From NCBI RefSeq assembly GCF_900142175.1, contig NZ_FQZX01000001.1:62001-126000 (forward strand): 64,000 nt of DNA. The letters are read 5' to 3'. Source of the DNA: Maribacter aquivivus. Lineage in GTDB: Bacteria > Bacteroidota > Bacteroidia > Flavobacteriales > Flavobacteriaceae. Positions 33,725 through 42,392 of the stretch are shown here, piece by piece. The first letter of the stretch is position 1. Each line of letters starts with the position of its first letter. Position numbers and translations under genes: made by a program. The notes beneath the pieces were generated by a model, which had not been told where the DNA came from, did not search any database, and saw only the letters and a program-made list of their open reading frames with translations.

Positions 33725-36127
33725 TTATGTTTTATATGTGAATTCAATTATTGCTTTTTCCATATCGTGATGCTCATCGTAGAGCTTCATTATTTCCTCG
33801 TTTTCTTGTCCATCCGTTAAGTAAGCTGCATACACTTCTTTGGGAACTTCTAACCTGAAAATGTTGCTTTCCTTGCCTATTTTGATGAACATTTCGGTGT
33901 ATTTCCGTGGACCAGAAAGATTGTTTTTGATGGATTTTAATTGGTTTAAATCGTGGCTGGATAGGTTGAGTCTTTTGACCAATTCGTCATAACCCTTTTC
34001 ATTGTTCAGGCTATAAATGACTTGTGTGTTTTCAAGTATGCTTGCCGATGTTGCATTATTTGGAAGCTGATTTATCGACTGAAGAATAATACCAATAGCA
34101 CCATTTTGTTTACGGATGGCTTGGTAATAGAATTCCACACTTTCCAGTACATTATCAAACTTCAGTTGCTTTGCAAACTCATCGAAAAGGATGATGCCTT
34201 TTTCAGCACGATTTTTCCATATCGTTCTTTGAATGGCTGACTTTATCAACTTCAACATTACGGACAAGATTTCTTTATTGTCCTTGACTTCATCCAGTTC
34301 AAACACAATCAAGCGTTTGTCTTCAATTTTATAGGTTTGGTCTTCACTAACTTCAAACAGGAAGCTATATAGACCATCGCCGACATATTCGGACATTACG
34401 TGCAAGAAGCTTGTAATATTGAAGTAGTCGGGATGGATTTTTAAGGTGTCCAGAAGATCTTTCTGATTCCTCTCTATAAAGTTGTAGAAACCATCTAAGG
34501 AATGATTTTCTGAAGTATTATTGTAATAATGGCGTAGTATCTTTTTAACCGAAACCGATTGTGCTTTGGTAACTTTTAAATCTGAGGCGAAAAGTTCAAA
34601 CAAGAAAACGGACAAGTCTTCCAAACGTTCTGGTGTTAGGTCATTTTTATCACTTATATAAAAAGGATTGATGCCTAAATTTTTGCCACTTTCATAGCGA
34701 AGCACAGTATATTTTTCGGGATAGAGTTTGGCAAATTTGGTGTAGGATCCACCAAGGTCAATTATGACCAGGCGGACACCACTTTCAAAATACTGGCGCA
34801 GAATGTTATTTGCCAAAAAGGACTTGCCTTCGCCAGTAGGTGCAAAAATGGCAAAGTTTCTTGCCTTAATGCGCTTCTTGCGTTCGTCCCAAACATCTTT
34901 AAGAACAGGCACATTATGTTCCCTATCATTAAAGATGATTCCGGTAGTATCAGAATTATAATTGGTGTTATTGATGAACAGGCATAAAGCGTGTTTTAAA
35001 TCGGTAACATATAAATCGTTATTTGAAAAGTTTGAAGAAAAACAGCAGTAACTATTTAGGATATAATTCTTTCGTTCCTCACCTCTAGGATAGTAAGGAA
35101 TAATGTCTAGTTCCTTAAACTCGGTCTTTATTTTTGAACCGATTCGACTTAAATTTTCTGGGTTCTTGTCCCAATAGATGATGTTTAAATGACCTCGAAT
35201 AATACGTGCATTATCATCAGCGTTGATTTGGTCAAGGATATGCTGAATTTTACCGAGGACTACTTTATTCTGCGAACCGAAGTTGGAACTTTTATTAAGT
35301 TCTTCAACTTTCTTATCCAGTAGCTTGCGCCACTTCTGTTTGTCATCCAGATAAAGGATTTGATTGACAATATGATTTTCATTAAGCGTGAGCCCTAAGC
35401 CATCAATAAACCCTTGATGAAACACAAAATCGTCAGAAGTGAATTTCTCATTGGTCTTGCTACTCTGTACACTTTCGCCAAAGCACAGTTCGCTATTGAT
35501 AGCCAGGGCATCAAAATGGTTTTCGCCAATATTGACGCTTTTTTTATCTAATATGATATCGGTGTCAAACCCTTCATTAAAACCATTGAAATATCCATTC
35601 GTTAACTGCTGAATATCTTTCGCTTTAAGCGAAGCAAATTTCATTTTTCGACTATTGTTTATGAAGGAAACAGAATCACTAACAGAACCGACAAAGCTCT
35701 TAACGTTGTCATCCAATTGTTGTGTAATCCCTTTGGAAACTTTACGGAAAGGGTTGACATATTTTGAATTGTTCAGCGCTTTATTCTTAGTGAGCGTAAA
35801 GAACAAAAAGCAACGATGTTCCATATAATCACGTCCTTTGAAGTGGTCGTGTGTTGCTTTTTCCAAAAACGTTGTATTTGGAAGCGCTTCTGAAGTGTAT
35901 GTTTTTTTAAGATATATGTCCTGTTTTTGCACTACAGTACCAATAGGTAATGATTTCAAAGCCTGAAACCAAGCACCGTGTATATCTTCAAAGTCTTTTT
36001 CGGACAATGAATAAATCTCTGGTAACGTACCTTCATAGCACAGGACAACATTACCATTGTTGGCAAATATGATATTGTCTTGAATATCTACAATAGGTTG
36101 ATATGCTGAAAGATTAATCTTGTTCAT
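33725..36127 (-). CDS. traG: Conjugation system ATPase TraG (VirB4-like)
   Basis: An 800-residue cytoplasmic ATPase with Walker A in FAPTGEGKSFLANN (about 427-437) and Walker B in GIILFDEFAKQL (about 640-650), followed by GAIGIILQSINQL. The N-terminal half has the TraG/VirB4 fold (LSAYQPIVDIQDNIIFANNG...). It powers assembly of the type IV transfer channel. It overlaps traF by 14 bp. Not to be confused with the VirD4-type coupling protein at 18549-20147. Confidence 0.93.
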   Translation of the reverse strand: MNKINLSAYQPIVDIQDNIIFANNGNVVLCYEGTLPEIYSLSEKDFEDIHGAWFQALKSLPIGTVVQKQDIYLKKTYTSEALPNTTFLEKATHDHFKGRDYMEHRCFLFFTLTKNKALNNSKYVNPFRKVSKGITQQLDDNVKSFVGSVSDSVSFINNSRKMKFASLKAKDIQQLTNGYFNGFNEGFDTDIILDKKSVNIGENHFDALAINSELCFGESVQSSKTNEKFTSDDFVFHQGFIDGLGLTLNENHIVNQILYLDDKQKWRKLLDKKVEELNKSSNFGSQNKVVLGKIQHILDQINADDNARIIRGHLNIIYWDKNPENLSRIGSKIKTEFKELDIIPYYPRGEERKNYILNSYCCFSSNFSNNDLYVTDLKHALCLFINNTNYNSDTTGIIFNDREHNVPVLKDVWDERKKRIKARNFAIFAPTGEGKSFLANNILRQYFESGVRLVIIDLGGSYTKFAKLYPEKYTVLRYESGKNLGINPFYISDKNDLTPERLEDLSVFLFELFASDLKVTKAQSVSVKKILRHYYNNTSENHSLDGFYNFIERNQKDLLDTLKIHPDYFNITSFLHVMSEYVGDGLYSFLFEVSEDQTYKIEDKRLIVFELDEVKDNKEILSVMLKLIKSAIQRTIWKNRAEKGIILFDEFAKQLKFDNVLESVEFYYQAIRKQNGAIGIILQSINQLPNNATSASILENTQVIYSLNNEKGYDELVKRLNLSSHDLNQLKSIKNNLSGPRKYTEMFIKIGKESNIFRLEVPKEVYAAYLTDGQENEEIMKLYDEHHDMEKAIIEFTYKT

Positions 36128-36398
36128 AGTTGAAGCCAGAGTTTCTTTTGTTACTTATTATTCTCGGAAAAGCATTAGCCATCTGAAAAATTTGTGGGTT
36201 ATGTGTTATTCTCGTTAAGGCTACGTACAAGGCAGCATTAAAAACGAGTATTCCAATTATTATCCCGAAGCTGAAAGAGAAGATTATGATGAGCAGCGAA
36301 GCCAAAATGGAAACCATCATTAACGCAAACAGGGAAATAGGCAGCCCAAAAATGACCGCCCGTTTCCTAATGTTTTTATAGACCTCGAAGCGTTTCAT
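36114..36398 (-). CDS. traF: Conjugative transposon protein TraF (VirB3-like, DUF4133)
   Basis: A 94-residue protein with two adjacent membrane helices (about 18-60; SILASLLIIIFSFSFGIIIG), a charged N-terminus MKRFEVYKNIRKRAVIFGLP and a polar tail. It is the DUF4133/TraF pattern, similar in role to VirB3 of type IV secretion. It begins directly after the traE stop and overlaps traG. Confidence 0.85.
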   Translation of the reverse strand: MKRFEVYKNIRKRAVIFGLPISLFALMMVSILASLLIIIFSFSFGIIIGILVFNAALYVALTRITHNPQIFQMANAFPRIISNKRNSGFNYEQD

Positions 36399-36686
36399 CT
36401 ATACTACGATTCCTATTAGGTATGTGAAGATGCCGACAACTGCGCCAGCAATCAAAACAAACACTAGCACTCTGGTAATCCCTTTTTTAAGGTCTGCATT
36501 TTCCCCAAAGAAATGCCCTGCATTAAACAGGAAACCAACTAAAAAAATGACACCAAGTAAAATTGGAAAGATGGTACGTATGGTATCGCCCACATCATTA
36601 ACGGAATCTTCAATGCCACCAATTTGTGCAAAAAGTGATGTTGAGAGCAACGATAAAAAAGTTGCTAAATAGATTGATTTTTTCAT
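36399..36686 (-). CDS. traE: Conjugative transposon protein TraE (VirB2-like pilin, DUF4134)
   Basis: About 95 residues from the ATG at 36686, which opens a good signal peptide (MKKSIYLATFLSLLSTSLFAQ). An ATG at 36713, preceded by a purine-rich GAAAGAGA, is a possible alternative, and a TTG further up is unlikely. The mature protein has two hydrophobic helices (IRTIFPILLGVIFLVGFLFN and VLVFVLIAGAVVGIFTYL) as in the DUF4134 family. Likely the pilin-type subunit. It is the first gene of the visible tra operon; traA-traD type genes are not found. Confidence 0.82.
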   Translation of the reverse strand: MKKSIYLATFLSLLSTSLFAQIGGIEDSVNDVGDTIRTIFPILLGVIFLVGFLFNAGHFFGENADLKKGITRVLVFVLIAGAVVGIFTYLIGIVV

Positions 36687-36874
36687 AATAAAACTGTTTA
36701 AATTTTTATTCATTTTCTCTTTCTGAAATTTACATATATTTGTACATAAATAACTGATAATCAAATATTTGTGAAAAAAATATTATTTGAAATCCATTGA
36801 ATTTAATTACTATTATTTGGCATCAAATTCTATGATTTTTTGAATGGAAATTGTTGATAACCTAAAAACTGAAA

Positions 36875-37504
36875 ATGAAAAAAGTGCTCAAAAACGTCAG
36901 TTTTGTCTTTTTGCTTCTAAAAATGTGTATCGTTTTGGGACAAGAGACAAGTACTAAAAAACGAATTATAATTGATGTTGGACACGGTGGAAAAGATACC
37001 GGTGCGATAGGCATAAATAAAATCCAAGAAAAGGATGTTGTATTGGATATAGCGAATGCCATTTTGAAGCTGAATAATAAATTAGATACCCCTTTGGATA
37101 TTTATTTAACCAGGTATACTGATACACTCATTTCGTTATCGGATAGAGCAAAACTGGCCAAAGCTCTAAAAGCCGATTTGTTTGTGTCGCTGCATTGCAA
37201 TCATTCAGATAATCCAGATGCAAGAGGGATAGAAGTTTATGCTTCACAAAAGGGAACAAATAATTCCAAAGAATCTATTTATACAGGTTATCAAATTGAA
37301 AAAGCACTTTGCAAAGCCATAGGATATAAAAGTAGAGGAGTGAAGTTTGCAAATTTTCAGGTACTACGTGAAACTATTGACTATTGTACTTCGGTTCTTT
37401 TGGAACTGGGTTTTTTGAGTAATAGGGATGAAAGCAGTTATATTTCTGCTTCTAAGAATATCAAATTAATTGCCTTAGCCATTTTATTATCTATTAAAAA
37501 CTAA
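36875..37504 (+). CDS. N-acetylmuramoyl-L-alanine amidase (Amidase_3)
   Basis: A 209-residue protein with a signal peptide (MKKVLKNVSFVFLLLKMCIVLGQ). The zinc-amidase set is present: IDVGHGGKDTGA (first His), the Glu of IQEKDVVLDIANAI, SLHCNHSD (second His) and LLELGFLSN (catalytic Glu). It cuts the amide link between MurNAc and the peptide stem. In a transfer element it likely opens the peptidoglycan for the channel. It lies divergently from traE with a 110-bp AT-rich gap that should hold both promoters. Confidence 0.88.
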   Translation: MKKVLKNVSFVFLLLKMCIVLGQETSTKKRIIIDVGHGGKDTGAIGINKIQEKDVVLDIANAILKLNNKLDTPLDIYLTRYTDTLISLSDRAKLAKALKADLFVSLHCNHSDNPDARGIEVYASQKGTNNSKESIYTGYQIEKALCKAIGYKSRGVKFANFQVLRETIDYCTSVLLELGFLSNRDESSYISASKNIKLIALAILLSIKN

Positions 37505-37511
37505 TACTATT

Positions 37512-37610
37512 ATGAAAGATATATTTTTAGAGTTGACAAAAAGTTTAAAAGCTATTGTACTACAATTTATTGCAGAAGTAGTTTTATTATATAAGTCTTT
37601 TAGAAACTAG
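37512..37610 (+). CDS. Possible 32-residue hydrophobic peptide
   Basis: A short frame ATG (37512) to TAG (37610), 7 bp after the amidase stop, encoding MKDIFLELTKSL then a hydrophobic part (AIVLQFIAEVVLLY) and KSFRN. The composition fits a single membrane helix. There is no homology I know. It may be real because of the tight spacing, or chance. Confidence 0.3.
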   Translation: MKDIFLELTKSLKAIVLQFIAEVVLLYKSFRN

Positions 37611-37671
37611 ACTACTGCCATTTGTTTCTAGCAGTTCTATTAATCAAATAATTGCTATATTAAATATTATA

Positions 37672-37712
37672 TATTTAAGTGTTTGCTTAAATAATAAAAT
37701 AATGTAACTTTG
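37672..37712 (+). promoter_or_regulatory. arsR promoter with overlapping palindromic operator
   Basis: The palindrome TATTTAAG-N6-CTTAAATA (37672-37693) contains the -33 box TTTG (37682-37685). After 19 bases comes the -7 box TAACTTTG (37705-37712), a full match to the Bacteroidota consensus. The ATG of arsR is 4 bp further, so the transcript is likely leaderless. Binding of ArsR to the palindrome would block the -33 box. Confidence 0.75.
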
Positions 37713-37716
37713 CTTT

Positions 37717-38091
37717 ATGGACAATAATTCTTGCATAAGACAACAAGCCGATTTAGAACAAATTAATCGTTGCAAAGACACGGTTTCGGAATTAAACGAA
37801 TCGTTCGACTATTTGGCGAATGGACTTTCATTAGTTGGGAATAGCGTAAGACTTAAAGTACTATACCTACTCTTTGAAGAAGATAGGCTTTGCGTTTGTG
37901 ATTTAAGTGATATTCTTGGAATGAATATTTCGGCCATTTCCCAGCATTTGAGAAAAATGAAAGACCGAAATCTATTAGAAACCGATAGAGAAGCCCAAAC
38001 GATTTATTACTCATTGACCGCTGAATATGAAAAACTACTCAATCCGTTTTTCGCAATACTTGATAAGAACAAAGTTTTAGAAGCAATATGA
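37717..38091 (+). CDS. ArsR/SmtB-family metal-responsive repressor
   Basis: A 124-residue winged-helix protein with the ArsR metal motif in the recognition region (RLCVCDLSDILGMNISAISQHL), HLRKMKDRNLLETDREAQTIYYSL as wing, and further cysteines at the N-terminus (NNSCIRQ, INRCKD). It should release its operator when As/Hg/Cd-type metal binds the cysteines. It overlaps merTP by 4 bp (ATGA) and is preceded by its own operator/promoter, so it probably represses the cluster 37717-38893 and perhaps more. Confidence 0.88.
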   Translation: MDNNSCIRQQADLEQINRCKDTVSELNESFDYLANGLSLVGNSVRLKVLYLLFEEDRLCVCDLSDILGMNISAISQHLRKMKDRNLLETDREAQTIYYSLTAEYEKLLNPFFAILDKNKVLEAI

Positions 38092-38687
38092 AAAGTGAAA
38101 ATAAATTAATTGGAGCAGGCTTGCTAACTGCAATTACAGCTTCCTTATGCTGTATTACGCCTGTTTTGGCTCTTATCGCAGGAACAAGTGGGATTGCTTC
38201 AACATTCTCTTGGATAGAACCTTTTAGACCTTACCTAATCGGGCTTACAATTTTAGTTCTTTGTTTTGCCTGGTATCAAATGCTAAAGCCTAAAAAGGAA
38301 ATCGATTGTGAATGTGAGACAGACGAAAAACCAAAATTCACACAGTCCAAAACTTTTTTAGGAATTATAACTGTATTTGCAATAGTAATGTTGGCATTTC
38401 CATACTATTCAGGAATTTTTTACCCAGACACGGCAAAACACATTATCGTAGTAGATAAATCGGATATTAAAACAACTGAATTTAAAATTAGTGGAATGAC
38501 CTGTGCGGGTTGTGAGGAACACGTAAACCACGAAGTAAATAAACTCAGCGGAATCGTGAGCTCAAAAGCATCATACGAAAGTGGAAATGCAATCATTGAA
38601 TTTGATAAAACCAAGACCAATGAAGCGGAAATTGAGAAAGCAATTAATTCTACAGGTTATAACGTGACCGACAAAAAAGAAAAATAA
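38088..38687 (+). CDS. merTP: Mercuric transport protein MerTP (MerT-MerP fusion)
   Basis: A 199-residue protein. Residues 1-115 are MerT-like with three membrane helices and the CC pair in TM1 (TASLCCITPVLALI). Residues 125-199 are a MerP/HMA domain (ISGMTCAGCEEHV). Family knowledge: MerT/MerP bring Hg(II) into the cytoplasm for reduction by MerA. No merA is in this window, so the transported metal or direction may differ. Its stop overlaps the next gene (TAATG). Confidence 0.88.
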   Translation: MKSENKLIGAGLLTAITASLCCITPVLALIAGTSGIASTFSWIEPFRPYLIGLTILVLCFAWYQMLKPKKEIDCECETDEKPKFTQSKTFLGIITVFAIVMLAFPYYSGIFYPDTAKHIIVVDKSDIKTTEFKISGMTCAGCEEHVNHEVNKLSGIVSSKASYESGNAIIEFDKTKTNEAEIEKAINSTGYNVTDKKEK

Positions 38688-38893
38688 TGGAAACTATATT
38701 GACATCTGAAATAACTTGCCCAAACTGCGGACATAAAAAAGTAGAAGAAATGCCAACGGAATCTTGTCAATTCTTTTATGAATGTGAGAGTTGCAAAACG
38801 GTTCTAAAACCAAATGAAGGAGATTGTTGTGTTTATTGTTCTTACGGAACTGTGCCTTGTCCGCCGATTCAAGAAAACAAAAGTTGCTGCTGA
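38687..38893 (+). CDS. GDCCVxC-domain small protein
   Basis: A 68-residue Cys-rich protein with CPNCGHKK, YECESCKTVLKP, EGDCCVYCSYGTVPCPP and ENKSCC. The GDCCVxC family typically accompanies mercury or related metal genes in Bacteroidota. It has eleven cysteines, so it likely binds metal. It starts one base into the merTP stop, which shows coupling. Confidence 0.85.
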   Translation: METILTSEITCPNCGHKKVEEMPTESCQFFYECESCKTVLKPNEGDCCVYCSYGTVPCPPIQENKSCC

Positions 38894-38928
38894 AAAGACA
38901 ATACTCTAAAAAATGATATATTAGGAAA

Positions 38929-39339
38929 ATGCAAACGGAAGAAGAAATCCTAAAAATAAAAAAAGTAAAAAACACCGCAGTACGAATGGTTGTTCTGCGC
39001 CATCTTTTAAGCCTAGAAAAAGCTCAATCATTAAAGGATATTGAAAATGCGCTGCCCTATACGGATAGAAGTTCTATTTTCAGAACACTAAAAACATTTG
39101 AGGAAAACAAAGTTATCCACAGCATTGAAGATGGCTCTGGAATGACCAAATATGCAGTTTGTGCGGAAGGCTGTAACTGCGACCCAAAAGATTTGCACTA
39201 TCATTTTTATTGTACTAACTGCGACAAAACGTTTTGTCTTTTCGACGTTCCTATTCCCAATATTCAACTTCCAAAAAATTTCAAGTTGCAACAAGCAAAT
39301 ATGGTCGTGAAAGGCCTGTGCGACAACTGCAACAGATAA
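38929..39339 (+). CDS. Fur-family transcriptional regulator, paralogue of the one at 22456-22872
   Basis: A 136-residue winged-helix protein. The DNA-binding region reads YTDRSSIFRTLKTFEENKVIH. The metal region reads LHYHFYCTNCDKTFCL and GLCDNCNR. Compared by eye with the other Fur protein it shares the same order of motifs (TLKTFEE, GCNC, FxCxNC, KGxCDxC). Inference: it controls the TonB receptor/CDF genes through the operator at 39342-39378. It lies 35 bp after the GDCCVxC gene. Confidence 0.86.
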   Translation: MQTEEEILKIKKVKNTAVRMVVLRHLLSLEKAQSLKDIENALPYTDRSSIFRTLKTFEENKVIHSIEDGSGMTKYAVCAEGCNCDPKDLHYHFYCTNCDKTFCLFDVPIPNIQLPKNFKLQQANMVVKGLCDNCNR

Positions 39340-39341
39340 TC

Positions 39342-39378
39342 TTTGCAATCGAGTTGCGGTAAATGCTAAATACATTTG
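39342..39378 (+). promoter_or_regulatory. Promoter and candidate Fur-family operator of the TonB receptor gene
   Basis: TTTGCAATCGAGTTGCGG starts at 39342. A -7 box TACATTTG lies at 39371-39378 and the ATG at 39407. Operator word, strand sense and distance (14 bases from AGTTGC to the box) match the czc promoter exactly. Confidence 0.62.
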
Positions 39379-39406
39379 CAATATTCTTAAAAACCAGAAT
39401 AAGCAA

Positions 39407-41590
39407 ATGAAAAAAGTATTTTTAAACACATTATTTTTAATGTTATCAATTATATCATTCGCACAAACGAGTGATATTTCCATTTCTGTGAGCGATGCCG
39501 AAACAGATGGGCCATTATTGGGAGCGACTGTATATTTTGAAGAATTAGAGAAAGGAGCAGTAACAGATTTTGACGGAATTACCACATTTACAGAAATCCC
39601 AAATGGAAACCAAACCGTAAAAATTTCATATGTAGGTTTTAAAACCATTGAAACCACTATTGAGGTTGGCACAAAAAAAGAGTTCTCTTTCAAGCTCGAA
39701 TCGGGAGGAAATGAATTGGATGAAGTCGTAATACAATCTTCAAGAAGTACACGAACTGTTAGAAAAATACCTACGAGAATAGAATTTATAGGTGCGGAAG
39801 AATTAGGCGAAAAAGCAGTAATGAATCCGACTAATATTTCAATGGTGCTTCGTGAAAGTACCGGAATACAAATGCAACAAACCTCGTTAAGTAGTGGAAA
39901 CACCAATATTAGAATTCAAGGTCTCGATGGACGTTATACACAACTTTTAAGAGACGGATTTCCTTTGTATGGTGGATTTTCAAGTGGTTTGAGTATTTTA
40001 CAAATTCCGCCTCTAGACCTACAACAATTTGAGATAATAAAAGGAAGTTCTTCTACACTTTATGGAGGAGGGGCTATTGCGGGTTTAATAAATATGGTAT
40101 CAAAAACACCTGATGAAGAACCATCTTTGGATATTATGCTAACTCAAACACAAGCGTTGGGTAGTACAGCAAATGTCTTTTATAGTAAGCGAAATGAAAA
40201 ATTTGGAGTTTCATTATACAGTTCTGGTCATTACCAAAAAGCGTATGACCCAGAAGATGATGGTTTCAGCAATCTACCAAAAACAACTTCGTTATCTTTT
40301 AACCCCAAATTCTTTTATTATCCTTCAGAAAAAACAACTTTTTGGATAGGTTTAAATGGAACTTATGACGACAGAATTGGTGGAGACATTACAAAAATTG
40401 AAAGTGGCGAAAATGGGATTCATCAATATACCGAAGAAAATCTTTCTAAAAGATTGACCAGTCAGGCTGTTTACGAAACACAGATAGATTCGGTCAGTTC
40501 ATTGAACATCAAGAATAGCATCTCATTTTTCGATAGAAAACTATCTATTACCGATTTCAGTTTTGACGGCAAACAAACCAATACATTCACAGAAATCAAC
40601 TATCAAAAGGCATCCAAAAAAACCGATTGGATTTTTGGTGCAAATTTATACACATCTAATTTTGATGAAAATGATAATGCGACATTACAACGAGACCAAT
40701 CAGACGTTACTTATGGAGCATTTGTAAACAACATTTACGACGTTTCAGATAGTTGGATTTTAGAAACAGGATTAAGAGCAGACTACAATACAGATTTCGG
40801 TTTTTTTCCACTTCCAAGAGTTTCCTTGCTTTACAAGAACGACAGCGGATTTTCGAGCAGAATTGGTGGTGGATTAGGTTATAAAATTCCAGATATTTTC
40901 ACCGAAGAGGCGGAATATATCAGTTTTGAAAATGTACTTGCTATAGATAAATCTGCTTTAAAGGCAGAACGTTCCTATGGTGTCAATTTTGATGTGAATT
41001 ACCAAACAAGGTTATTCGATGTGGTAGGTTTTAGTGTTAACCAACTCTTCTACGTTTCAGCTATTAACAACGGGCTATTATTAAACTCAACAGACGATGG
41101 ATTTTTTATGTTTGAAAATGCAACCGATAAAATAATAAGCAAGGGAGCGGAAACCAATATTAAATTTACGTACAAGGATTTTAGATGGTTTTTAAACTAT
41201 GCACTCATTGATACAAAGCTGAACTATTTGGCAGGAAATCCGCAAAAACCGCTCACAGCAAAACATAATGCAGGTAGCGTTTTAATGTACGAATCTGATA
41301 AATGGCGCATAGGTTATGAAACTTTTTACACAGGAAAGCAGTTTTTGTCTAATGGCACAGAAACCACGGATTTTATAACTATGGGATTGCTTTTAATGCG
41401 CAATTTCAAATGGGGAACAACCTTTGTAAATTTTGAAAACTTTACAGACAGAAGACAAAGTAGGTTTTCACCTTTGGTTTTGCCACCACACGACAATCCA
41501 GAATTTCCAGAAATTTATGCGCCTACGGACGGTTTTATTTTTAGTGTAGGAGTAATTATTAAACCTTTTGGAAACGAAGATGAAGACTAA
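39407..41590 (+). CDS. TonB-dependent outer-membrane receptor in the metal cluster
   Basis: A 727-residue protein. Signal peptide (ends SFAQ), a carboxypeptidase-like regulatory domain (about 25-105; GPLLGATVYFEELEKGAVTDFDG), plug (KIPTRIEFIGAEELGE..., GLDGRYTQLLRDGFPLYGG) and a 22-strand barrel. It imports a ligand across the outer membrane using TonB. Position after a Fur-family gene and before a CDF transporter suggests a metal or metal complex as ligand. No SusD-like partner is present. The next gene overlaps its end. Confidence 0.88.
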   Translation: MKKVFLNTLFLMLSIISFAQTSDISISVSDAETDGPLLGATVYFEELEKGAVTDFDGITTFTEIPNGNQTVKISYVGFKTIETTIEVGTKKEFSFKLESGGNELDEVVIQSSRSTRTVRKIPTRIEFIGAEELGEKAVMNPTNISMVLRESTGIQMQQTSLSSGNTNIRIQGLDGRYTQLLRDGFPLYGGFSSGLSILQIPPLDLQQFEIIKGSSSTLYGGGAIAGLINMVSKTPDEEPSLDIMLTQTQALGSTANVFYSKRNEKFGVSLYSSGHYQKAYDPEDDGFSNLPKTTSLSFNPKFFYYPSEKTTFWIGLNGTYDDRIGGDITKIESGENGIHQYTEENLSKRLTSQAVYETQIDSVSSLNIKNSISFFDRKLSITDFSFDGKQTNTFTEINYQKASKKTDWIFGANLYTSNFDENDNATLQRDQSDVTYGAFVNNIYDVSDSWILETGLRADYNTDFGFFPLPRVSLLYKNDSGFSSRIGGGLGYKIPDIFTEEAEYISFENVLAIDKSALKAERSYGVNFDVNYQTRLFDVVGFSVNQLFYVSAINNGLLLNSTDDGFFMFENATDKIISKGAETNIKFTYKDFRWFLNYALIDTKLNYLAGNPQKPLTAKHNAGSVLMYESDKWRIGYETFYTGKQFLSNGTETTDFITMGLLLMRNFKWGTTFVNFENFTDRRQSRFSPLVLPPHDNPEFPEIYAPTDGFIFSVGVIIKPFGNEDED

Positions 41591-42386
41591 AATGAACAAA
41601 ACGGTATTTGAAATTAGCAAGATGGATTGTCCTTCCGAGGAAAACCTAATCCGAATGAAACTGGACGGAATTCCAGAAGTTAAAAACCTTGACTTAGACA
41701 TCGCTAAACGAAAACTGACCGTTTTTCACAACGGACAGGCAGACCAAATTGAAAAGTCGATTGACGAATTGAAATTAGGAGGAAAGAAAATTTCAACAGA
41801 ACAAACCCACGAAACGGATTTTGATGAAAAAACAAGCCAAAAAAGGTTACTTTGGATTGTTCTTGCAATTAATTTCGCCTTCTTCATTATTGAAATGACG
41901 ACAGGACTGATTTCAAAATCAATGGGATTAGTTGCGGATAGTTTGGATATGCTTGCGGATAGTTTTGTTTATGGAATTAGCTTGTTTGCGGTTGGAGGAA
42001 CGTTGATTAAGAAAAAACGCATTGCAAAATTAGCTGGATATTTTCAAATAACACTTGCAATTATTGGATTTGTGGAAGTGTTGAGAAGATTTTTCGGAGC
42101 CGATAGGCTTCCCGATTTTTCGACAATGATTATCGTTTCAATTTTTGCACTTATTGCGAACGGCTTGTGCCTTTATATTTTGCAAAAGTCCAAAAGCAAA
42201 GAAGAGGCACATATGAAAGCGAGTATGATTTTTACTTCTAATGATGTCATTATTAATTTAGGGGTTATAACCGCAGGAGTTTTGGTCAATTGGCTAAATT
42301 CTAATAAACCTGATTTGATTATCGGAACAATCGTATTTGTCTTGGTAATTCAAGGTGCTTTTAGAATTTTAAAACTTGGTAAGTAA
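41580..42386 (+). CDS. Cation diffusion facilitator with HMA-like N-terminus
   Basis: About 268 residues from the ATG at 41580 (overlapping the TonB gene by 11 bp); an ATG at 41592 is an alternative. Residues 1-70 look like an HMA fold with FEISKMDCPSEENLIRMKL, where the usual CxxC has become CPSE. A CDF-type membrane part follows (SMGLVADSLDMLADSFVYG and FTSNDVIINLGVI with acidic metal-site residues). CDF proteins export divalent metals (Zn, Co, Cd) by proton exchange. Metal specificity is not readable. Confidence 0.83.
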   Translation: MKTKMNKTVFEISKMDCPSEENLIRMKLDGIPEVKNLDLDIAKRKLTVFHNGQADQIEKSIDELKLGGKKISTEQTHETDFDEKTSQKRLLWIVLAINFAFFIIEMTTGLISKSMGLVADSLDMLADSFVYGISLFAVGGTLIKKKRIAKLAGYFQITLAIIGFVEVLRRFFGADRLPDFSTMIIVSIFALIANGLCLYILQKSKSKEEAHMKASMIFTSNDVIINLGVITAGVLVNWLNSNKPDLIIGTIVFVLVIQGAFRILKLGK

Positions 42387-42392
42387 TTTATT

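Noticed and set aside
39088..39906. 272-codon minus-strand frame across the Fur and TonB genes
   Set aside because: It is antisense to two well-supported genes and to the shared promoter between them, and its translation looks random.
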